A stretch of DNA of 6,739 nucleotides, taken from CAYZJD01 sp964478455 (GTDB lineage: Bacteria; Acidobacteriota; Terriglobia; Bryobacterales; Bryobacteraceae). Location of the stretch: NCBI GenBank assembly GCA_964478455.1, contig CAYZJD010000268.1:1-6739 (forward strand), written 5' to 3'. Below the pieces are notes generated by a model, which saw only the letters and a program-made list of their open reading frames with translations, made no database searches and was not told the DNA's origin. Each line of letters begins with the position of its first letter. The first letter of the stretch is position 1. Of the stretch, positions 1 through 4,749 are shown piece by piece. A program made the translations under genes and the position numbers.

Positions 1-26
1 CAGCGTCAGATGTGTATAAGAGACAG
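1..26 (+). other. Nextera (Tn5) sequencing adapter remnant, not genomic
   Basis: The window opens with the last part of the Nextera read-1 adapter, including the full 19-base Tn5 mosaic end AGATGTGTATAAGAGACAG at positions 8-26, preceded by CAGCGTC from the same oligonucleotide. This is library-preparation sequence left untrimmed at a contig end. It creates an artificial in-frame extension (MYKRQ...) at the front of the first gene and an artificial ...SLIHI tail on the opposite strand. Real genomic sequence begins at about position 27, so nothing upstream of that point can be read as promoter or coding sequence. Confidence 0.97.
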
Positions 27-35
27 CGTATTAGT

Positions 36-401
36 ATGAGGAACACCCTCGCCCCCCAGGAACTCGAGATCATGAAGATCGTCTGGCGCCTCGGCCGCGC
101 CACCGTCCGCGACGTCTACGAAGCCCTCCGCAAACGCCGCCCCATCGCCTATACCACCGTCATGACGATGATGAATATCCTTGAGCAGAAGCGCCACCTC
201 AAGAAGCAGCGCGGCGACAAGGCATTCCTCTACCACCCCGTCCGCCCCCAACAGCGCGTCCTCCGGGACATGGTCCGCGACTTCCTCGGCCGCGTCTTCG
301 ACGGCTCGGCCCAGCCCCTCCTCGTCCACCTCGTCAAGGACCGGCGCCTCTCCGAAAAGGACCTGCGCGAGATCCTGCGCTCGCTCAAGGAACAGCGATG
401 A
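36..401 (+). CDS. BlaI/MecI-family winged-helix transcriptional repressor
   Basis: A 121-residue protein of the size usual for the BlaI/MecI/CopY family (about 120-130 aa). The N-terminal half is the winged-helix DNA-binding domain: the opening 'LAPQELEIMKIVWRLGRATV' stretch (residues 5-24) and the recognition-helix region 'AYTTVMTMMNILEQK' are typical of the family. The C-terminal helices (from about residue 75) would form the dimer interface. Family members bind operator dyads as dimers and are inactivated by proteolysis triggered by a partner M56 membrane peptidase; that partner is encoded immediately downstream with an ATGA overlap. ATG at 36 is chosen because it gives the normal family N-terminus; the open frame further upstream is sequencing adapter. 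Only nine genomic bases precede the start, so its ribosome site, promoter and any autoregulatory operator are missing. The target genes are unknown; autoregulation of this operon is an inference. Confidence 0.9.
   Translation: MRNTLAPQELEIMKIVWRLGRATVRDVYEALRKRRPIAYTTVMTMMNILEQKRHLKKQRGDKAFLYHPVRPQQRVLRDMVRDFLGRVFDGSAQPLLVHLVKDRRLSEKDLREILRSLKEQR
387..392 (+). promoter_or_regulatory. Ribosome binding site of the M56 peptidase gene
   Basis: AAGGAA lies five bases before the ATG at 398, inside the end of the repressor gene. Together with the ATGA overlap (398-401) this supports the 398 start and suggests translational coupling of the two genes. Confidence 0.6.
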
Positions 402-1714
402 CCGCCCAGCTTTGGCTCGACAACCTCGCCGCTTACAGCCTGCAACTGGCTTTGCTCGCCACGGCCGCCCTCCTGCTGCCGCCGCTCCTGCGCCTCCGCC
501 CGCCGCGCGCCGTCCACGCGCTCCTCCAGGCCGTGCTCGCGCTCTGCCTCCTGCTGCCCGCCCTCCAGCCGTGGGTGCCGGTCCACACCGGGCGCGCCAC
601 GATCTCGTTCGGCCACCCCCTCTCCGCCGGCGGTCCGCCTGCCGGTGCCGCCAGGATTCCGCCGGCGCCCGTGACCGTCCTCGCGCTCCTCGGCGTCGCC
701 ACCGCCCTGCGCTTCCTCTGGCTCGCCGCCGGATTGTTCCGCCTCCGTATCTACCGGCGCCAGGCGCGGCCCCTTGACTCGCTGCCCGCCGAGGTGGACG
801 CCCTCCAGCAGCAGTTCGAAGTCCGTCCGGCGTTCTACCTGCACCCGGGCCTGGCCGGCGCCGTCACTTTCGGCCTGCGCCGCCCCGCCATCCTTCTGCC
901 CGCCTCCTTCCATTCCATGCAGCCTGACCTCCGCGCCGCCGTCGCCTGTCACGAACTCTGGCACGTGCGCCGCCGCGACTGGCTCTGGACCCTGGCCGAG
1001 GAGACCCTGCGCGCCCTCTTCTGGTTCCACCCCTTCCTCCTCCGCCTGATCGATCGGATCCGCCTCACGCGCGAGCAGATGGTCGACGCGCTCACCGTCC
1101 GCGCCACCGGCTCGCGCGAGCGTTACATCCAGGCGCTGCTTGAAACCGCCGCGGCGCCCGTGCGGCCCGGCTTCGCCGCGCCGTCGTTCCTCAGACCCCG
1201 CCACCTCGCCGAGCGGCTTTCGCTGCTCGCCAGGGGAGTAGCCATGTCCAAAACTCGCTTGGTCGTTTCTCTCACCGCCACCGCAACCGCCGTCACCGTG
1301 GTCGCGATCCTCGCGGCCCTCTGGCTGCCGTTGCAGACTGCCGCAGTCTCTCCCCCCGACGCGCCGAAGTCCCAGGTCAAGCCGCCGCCTCCTCCCCCGC
1401 CCGCGGCCAGGAAGAAACCGGCGAAAGTCTATCGCGCCGGCAACGGCATCATCGCCCCCACCGTTCTACACAAGGTCGAGCCACAGTACACCCAGGAAGC
1501 CAGAGACCGGAAGATCGAGGGTGTCGTCGTGCTCTACGTGGAAATCACCCCGCAAGGCCGTGTGGACACGGCCAAGGTAACCACCAGTCTCGACCCGGGC
1601 CTCGATGCCAATGCCATCGCCGCCGTCCGCAAGTGGAAATTCAAAGCTGGCACAAAGGACGGCAAACCCGTCACCGTCGCGGCCACCATCGAGATCCACT
1701 TCCGCCTCTTTTAG
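398..1714 (+). CDS. M56 (BlaR1/MecR1-like) membrane zinc peptidase fused to a TonB C-terminal domain
   Basis: A 438-residue inner-membrane protein. Predicted membrane segments lie at about residues 10-31, 39-56, 92-115 and 288-310. The M56 peptidase core contains the zinc motif HELWH (185-189), then a hydrophobic 'ALFWFHPFLL' stretch and 'TREQMVDALTV', where E226 is the likely third zinc ligand by family analogy. After the last membrane helix comes a linker with seven consecutive prolines (329-335) and a lysine-rich stretch, then a TonB-C/energy-transducer domain (about 348-438) with 'VEPQYTQEA', 'VVVLYVEITPQGRV' and 'AVRKWKFKAGTKDGKPV'. The TonB part should be periplasmic. BlaR1 and MecR1 instead carry a penicillin-binding sensor at this end; none is present here. 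By analogy the peptidase cleaves, or triggers cleavage of, the upstream repressor. The TonB domain may sense or contact an outer-membrane or cell-envelope partner; this is inference. Similar fusions are, as I recall, common in Acidobacteriota. A good internal start at 1244 could also yield a separate TonB-only product. Confidence 0.88.
   Translation: MTAQLWLDNLAAYSLQLALLATAALLLPPLLRLRPPRAVHALLQAVLALCLLLPALQPWVPVHTGRATISFGHPLSAGGPPAGAARIPPAPVTVLALLGVATALRFLWLAAGLFRLRIYRRQARPLDSLPAEVDALQQQFEVRPAFYLHPGLAGAVTFGLRRPAILLPASFHSMQPDLRAAVACHELWHVRRRDWLWTLAEETLRALFWFHPFLLRLIDRIRLTREQMVDALTVRATGSRERYIQALLETAAAPVRPGFAAPSFLRPRHLAERLSLLARGVAMSKTRLVVSLTATATAVTVVAILAALWLPLQTAAVSPPDAPKSQVKPPPPPPPAARKKPAKVYRAGNGIIAPTVLHKVEPQYTQEARDRKIEGVVVLYVEITPQGRVDTAKVTTSLDPGLDANAIAAVRKWKFKAGTKDGKPVTVAATIEIHFRLF
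1232..1246 (+). promoter_or_regulatory. Candidate internal ribosome site and start codon inside the peptidase gene
   Basis: AGGGGAG (1232-1238) is followed after five bases by an in-frame ATG (1244-1246, codon 283). Initiation here would make a 156-residue protein beginning MSKTRLVVS, with one N-terminal membrane helix, the proline linker and the whole TonB domain: the complete architecture of a stand-alone TonB-like protein. The spacing is ideal and stronger than most start sites in this window. Use in vivo is unproven. Confidence 0.4.
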
Positions 1715-1793
1715 GGGGACAGCCCGCATGCTCCCGCGCCCCGCGCCGCCGCGAAAACCGGGGACAGCCCGCATGTTCCCGCACCCCGCGCCG
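1715..1793 (+). repeat. Two-copy 34-base tandem repeat (45-base period) carrying GGGG-ATG units
   Basis: Copy 1 (1715-1748) and copy 2 (1760-1793) match at 32 of 34 positions, separated by an 11-base unrelated spacer. Each begins GGGGACAGCCCGCATG and continues with a C-rich CCGCGCCCCGCGCCG-like run. The repeat fills most of the gap between the peptidase stop (1712-1714) and the next gene. Each copy places a GGGG run nine bases before an ATG (1728 and 1773). Both ATGs are in frame with the downstream gene because the period is a multiple of three. Each copy can also form a small hairpin (GGG with CCC around the ACAG). Confidence 0.85.
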
Positions 1794-1802
1794 GCCTGCG
1801 CG

Positions 1803-2891
1803 ATGACGGCCCTGGCCTACAAGCCCAACGCGGACGACGTCCTCGCGAGACTCGCCCTCTTGTACGAGCGTCGCGCGCAGGACCGGATTTTCGCCGCCTT
1901 CGAAATCCCCACCGCCGCCCTCGCTCGCTTCGGCGAACGGTACACCCACGGCTTCTGTGAGTATCCCGACCCGCACGAGCGGATCCGGTTCTGGGACGAC
2001 TTACTCCGTGAGCGGAGTTCGCTCGAGGATGACTCCATCCCCAGCGCCTACCTCAGCGAGTTCGACCAGGGACTCTACGGCGGCCTGGCCGGTGGCGAGG
2101 TGCGGTTTCTGGCCCACCCGGACAACGGATGGATCTCCTCGATGGTCCCGCCGCTGCTTAAGGACTGGGCGGAGTTCCCGTCGCTCGCCTTCGACGAGTC
2201 GAACCCGTGGTTCGCGCGCTATCTGCGCCAGCTTGCGGTGTTCCGCGAGGGCGCCGCGGGTAAGTTCGGCATCAGCCACTTCATCCTCATCGACAGCCTG
2301 AATTTCGTCTTCGAACTTATCGGCGCCACCAGGACCTACACGAGCCTGCTCGAGCAGCCGGACTTGGTCCGCGACGCCGTCGACTTCGCCTTCCACCTGA
2401 ACCTGAAGGTCCAGAACACCTTCTTTGACAACGCGCCGTCTTTCCGCGGCGGCACCTTCAGCAACATGACGCAGTGGATTCCGGGACGCATCGTCTCGGA
2501 GAGCGTGGACCCCTTCCACATGACCTCGGTGCGCTACTTCGAGCAATGGGGGCGCGCGCCCGTCGAGCGCATCCTCGGCCATTTCGACGGCGGCGTGCTC
2601 CACCTCCACGGAAACGGGCGTCACCTGTTGGAAGCCGCCTGCTCGATCGCCGGTCTCAAGGCGCTCTATCTCGGAGATGACAAGGGCTATCCGCTCGCTA
2701 TCGACGTGCTGCCCGCCTTAAGGGCCCGGGCGGGCGATCTCCCGCTGGTCGTCCAGGTCCCGTATCCGGCATTCATCGAAAGGCTGACGCGGCACGAACT
2801 CCCGGGAGGGACTCTTTACATGGTCCGCGGCGCGCCGGACGCGGACTCGGCTAACCGTTGGATGGAAGCCGTCCGCGCCTACCGGCTGTAA
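1803..2891 (+). CDS. Uroporphyrinogen decarboxylase-like (URO-D/MtaA superfamily) protein
   Basis: A 362-residue soluble protein without signal peptide or membrane segment. Its length and overall pattern fit the URO-D/CobA-independent methyltransferase barrel superfamily: 'SLLEQPDLVRDAVDF' (about 181-195) matches the conserved helix after the central strand, 'VDPFHMTSVRYFEQW' (235-249) matches the helix before the 'GGVLHLHGNGRHLLE' segment (263-277), and 'ALYLGDDKGYPL' (287-298) follows the usual order. H267, H269 and H274 are candidate metal or substrate ligands. The HemE N-terminal signature is missing, so this is not the haem-pathway decarboxylase. Relatives include corrinoid or methyl-transfer proteins (MtaA) and many uncharacterised paralogues; the substrate cannot be told. 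ATG at 1803 is preferred because conserved-looking sequence starts there, although it lacks a clear ribosome site. ATGs at 1728 and 1773, inside the tandem repeat, are better placed after G-rich runs and would add a low-complexity Pro/Arg extension. It lies 88 bases after the peptidase gene and could be co-transcribed. Confidence 0.7.
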   Translation: MTALAYKPNADDVLARLALLYERRAQDRIFAAFEIPTAALARFGERYTHGFCEYPDPHERIRFWDDLLRERSSLEDDSIPSAYLSEFDQGLYGGLAGGEVRFLAHPDNGWISSMVPPLLKDWAEFPSLAFDESNPWFARYLRQLAVFREGAAGKFGISHFILIDSLNFVFELIGATRTYTSLLEQPDLVRDAVDFAFHLNLKVQNTFFDNAPSFRGGTFSNMTQWIPGRIVSESVDPFHMTSVRYFEQWGRAPVERILGHFDGGVLHLHGNGRHLLEAACSIAGLKALYLGDDKGYPLAIDVLPALRARAGDLPLVVQVPYPAFIERLTRHELPGGTLYMVRGAPDADSANRWMEAVRAYRL

Positions 2892-2930
2892 CGCCCGGCT
2901 CTTGCCCGCAGAACTGCGTAAGCGGCATCC

Positions 2931-4223
2931 TCAGACGCTCAGCTTCCACGGCTTCCGGTATTCCCGCTTGAGATACTTCCGCGCCGCCCGCTGGCGCACC
3001 GTGCCCTTCTTGTCGTCCCAGTCGATGCGCAGCTTGCTCCTGAGCGCGATGTTCCCCAGCAGGCACGTCGCCGTCGACCGGTGGCACGTCTCCACGTCGC
3101 TCGCCGGCTTGGCCCGCGTCTTCACGCATTCCAGGAAGTTCGCCCAGTGCGCGTCGTTCATGTCGTTCGAGCGCTTCACTCTCTCCCGCTGAAGATCCGA
3201 CTTCTCCTCGGGCACCACCTCGTAAAAATTCCGGTCCAGGTACAACGTGCCCTTCGTCCCGTGAAACAGGATGCCGCCGCCCCGCTGGAACATCGAGATC
3301 GAGCTGGCCTCCCGGTTCTCATAAGTGGCCAGGAATCCTGGATATTCATAAGTTACTTGCAGCGTGTCCGGCGTGTCCCGGTTGTCGGTGAGATAATACT
3401 TGCCCCCGAGCGCCACCACCGACTGCGGCATCGCCTCGTTGAACGCCATCTGCACGATGTCCAGCCAGTGCACGCCCCAGTCCGTCATCATGCCGCCCGC
3501 ATAGTCCCAGAACCACCGGAAGTGCGAAAACGCGTCGGGGTCCACGCCCCACCGGTTCTTGTTGAACGCCCGCTTCGGCGCCGGCCCCAGCCACATCTCC
3601 CAATCGAGGCCCGCCGGCGGCTCGCCGTCCGGCGGGTTCCCGATCCCTGCCGGCTTCGCCAGCCCGTAGTTCCATGTCCGCACGAACGTCACCTTGCCCA
3701 GCTTGCCGCTGCGCACGATCTCGCACGCCTGCTGGAAATGCACCCCCGAGCGCTGCATCGTCCCCGCCTGCACCACCCGGTTGTATTTCCGCGCCGCCGC
3801 CACCATCTTCTGCCCTTCCTCGATCGACGTCGCCAGCGGCTTCTCCACGTACACGTCCTTGCCCGCCTTGCACGCCTCCACCGTCATGTACGCGTGCCAG
3901 TGGTCCGGCGTCGAGATGCACACGGCATCGATGCTCCTGTCCGCCAGAACCTCGCGGAAGTCCTTCACGCCCCGCGCCTGGCCGCCGCTCTTCTCGACCG
4001 CCTGCCGCAGGTGCGGCTCGTACACGTCGCACACCGCCGCCGCCTCCAGTTCCGGCCGCTTCATCGCAATCTCGAGGTTGGCCATCCCCATCCGCCCCAT
4101 CCCGATGAACCCCGCGCGAATGCGGTCATTGGCCCCCTTCACCCGCCCGGTGAAAATCGACGCGGTCAGCGCCGCGCCCGTCGTTAGTAAAAATTCTCTG
4201 CGGTTAGTATCTGAACTCTGCAT
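2931..4223 (-). CDS. Tat-signal Gfo/Idh/MocA-family oxidoreductase
   Basis: A 430-residue protein, near the usual size for exported members of the family. The N-terminus has a twin-arginine signal: 'NRREFLLTTGAALTAS' (7-22, RR at 8-9), predicting export of the folded, cofactor-loaded enzyme. The Rossmann NAD(P)-binding domain follows: 'GFIGMGRMG' (38-46), 'DVYEP' (66-70) after strand 2, 'STPDHWH' (104-110), and the EKP motif (127-129) whose lysine K128 is catalytic in the family. The C-terminal substrate domain has 'GGMMTDWGVHWLDI' (243-256), with D248, H252 and D255 at the positions of the typical Gfo/Idh active-site Asp/His set. Family members oxidise or reduce sugars, inositols or their derivatives; the substrate here is unknown. 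The gene converges on the URO-D-like gene with 39 bases between stops. AAAGGTG (4229-4235, minus strand), five bases before the ATG, supports the start. The 85-base gap to the upstream nucleotidyltransferase gene could hold its own promoter, but I see no convincing -35/-10 pair. Confidence 0.92.
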   Translation of the reverse strand: MQSSDTNRREFLLTTGAALTASIFTGRVKGANDRIRAGFIGMGRMGMANLEIAMKRPELEAAAVCDVYEPHLRQAVEKSGGQARGVKDFREVLADRSIDAVCISTPDHWHAYMTVEACKAGKDVYVEKPLATSIEEGQKMVAAARKYNRVVQAGTMQRSGVHFQQACEIVRSGKLGKVTFVRTWNYGLAKPAGIGNPPDGEPPAGLDWEMWLGPAPKRAFNKNRWGVDPDAFSHFRWFWDYAGGMMTDWGVHWLDIVQMAFNEAMPQSVVALGGKYYLTDNRDTPDTLQVTYEYPGFLATYENREASSISMFQRGGGILFHGTKGTLYLDRNFYEVVPEEKSDLQRERVKRSNDMNDAHWANFLECVKTRAKPASDVETCHRSTATCLLGNIALRSKLRIDWDDKKGTVRQRAARKYLKREYRKPWKLSV

Positions 4224-4228
4224 GAATG

Positions 4229-4235
4229 CACCTTT
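4229..4235 (-). promoter_or_regulatory. Ribosome binding site of the Gfo/Idh/MocA gene
   Basis: Read on the minus strand, AAAGGTG ends five bases before the ATG at 4223-4221. It fixes the start that includes the complete twin-arginine signal. Confidence 0.65.
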
Positions 4236-4308
4236 GCCTGAAGTATTACTCCGGGAATTCTATCCGAAGGATTTCCGCGACGCTCGCGCGCATCAGAGGT
4301 AGAGTCGC

Positions 4309-4614
4309 TCACGCCGCATAGATCACGCGGGCTTGCGAAAGGACCTCTTCCCGCAGAATCTCCCGAAGCCCTCGCTTCGAGACGAGATCGACTTTCCGTC
4401 CCAGCAACTCAGCCAACTCGCGCTCCGCAGCGAAGTGCTGCAAGAGATCTATGTTCGCGTCGGGCAGGAACTCCACCAGTAGGTCGATATCGCTGTCCGG
4501 GCGCATCTCCCCACGCGCCGCCGAGCCAAACACGGCCAGTTCCTTAACCTTGTAACGCCGGCAGATCTCGGCAATCTCCGCTTCGGGCAGAACCACGCCA
4601 GGCGCGATGGTCAT
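4309..4614 (-). CDS. Small MNT-type nucleotidyltransferase (Pol beta superfamily)
   Basis: A 101-residue protein with the minimal nucleotidyltransferase fold. The motif 'VFGSAARGEMRPDSDIDLLV' (28-47) fits GSxxxGxxxxxSDxDLxV: G30-S31 bind the nucleotide, and D42 and D44 are two of the metal-binding aspartates. D76 in 'RKVDLV' is the likely third. Proteins of this type (MntA/MNT) are often the antitoxin of HEPN-MNT type VII toxin-antitoxin pairs, where they modify the HEPN toxin with AMP. No HEPN/DUF86 gene is present on either side: downstream there are only 85 bases before the oxidoreductase, and upstream is the repeat and leuS. It is therefore solitary here. The start at 4614 is chosen because a strong purine-rich ribosome site precedes it. 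A longer open frame to 4686 would merely translate the adjacent palindromic repeat. Confidence 0.87.
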   Translation of the reverse strand: MTIAPGVVLPEAEIAEICRRYKVKELAVFGSAARGEMRPDSDIDLLVEFLPDANIDLLQHFAAERELAELLGRKVDLVSKRGLREILREEVLSQARVIYAA

Positions 4615-4620
4615 GCTGCT

Positions 4621-4632
4621 CTCCCTCCCTCC
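4621..4632 (-). promoter_or_regulatory. Ribosome binding site of the nucleotidyltransferase gene
   Basis: On the minus strand GGAGGGAGGGAG ends six bases before the ATG at 4614-4612. It is the strongest Shine-Dalgarno-like run in the window and decides the start against the longer frame beginning at 4686. Confidence 0.75.
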
Positions 4633-4640
4633 ATTATCCA

Positions 4641-4714
4641 GCCGCCGATAAACGCAGATGAACGCCGATAGTCGGAGTCGTTCCATCGGCGTCTATCGGC
4701 GTTAATCTGCGGCT
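4641..4714. repeat. Imperfect palindromic repeat with ten-base periodic units
   Basis: The left arm 4653-4670 (CGCAGATGAACGCCGATA) pairs with the right arm 4694-4711 (TATCGGCGTTAATCTGCG) with 17 of 18 matches around a 23-base loop. Both arms are built of units repeating every ten bases: three units of the form CGCCGATAAA / CGCAGATGAA / CGCCGATAGT on the left, and ATCGGCGTCT / ATCGGCGTTA / ATCTGCGGCT on the right. From memory, very similar CGCAGAT/ATCTGCG repeats occur in intergenic regions of several high-GC environmental phyla, so this is probably one copy of a dispersed family. As RNA it would fold into a long stem in the leuS-nucleotidyltransferase spacer. There is no T-run, so it is not a classical terminator. 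Confidence 0.8.
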
Positions 4715-4735
4715 CACCAAATGGCCACGGTTCAT

Positions 4736-4749
4736 ACCGCCTCCGCGGT
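4736..4749. repeat. Short inverted repeat just after the leuS stop codon
   Basis: ACCGC-CTCC-GCGGT forms a five-base-pair stem with a four-base loop immediately after the leuS TGA (4752-4750). It is embedded in a small direct repeat read on the minus strand, ATGAACCGCGG then ATGAACCGTGG. Without a following T-run it is at best a weak terminator or RNA 3'-end element. Confidence 0.35.

Noticed and set aside
12..35. N-terminal extension of the repressor beginning MYKRQRIS
   Set aside because: It is mostly translated Nextera adapter; the repressor's family-typical N-terminus begins at the ATG at 36.
230..1204. Long minus-strand open frame opposite the repressor/peptidase genes
   Set aside because: Its composition is Gly/Arg/Glu-rich with no recognisable domain, as expected for the antisense of high-GC coding DNA. 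The plus strand encodes clear families here.
2892..2930. Bidirectional terminator between the convergent genes
   Set aside because: Only a five-base CGCAG/CTGCG inverted repeat with a two-base loop and no T-run is present.
3081..4187. 368-codon plus-strand open frame opposite the oxidoreductase
   Set aside because: It is a His/Arg/Pro-rich shadow of the Gfo/Idh/MocA gene, with no start signal and no family resemblance.
4224..4308. Promoter for the oxidoreductase (TAGAAT on the minus strand)
   Set aside because: A -10-like hexamer exists, but no acceptable -35 element lies at the right distance.
4615..4686. Longer start for the nucleotidyltransferase (24 extra residues)
   Set aside because: The extension translates the repeat (…SAFICVYRR…), and the strong ribosome site lies directly before the ATG at 4614.
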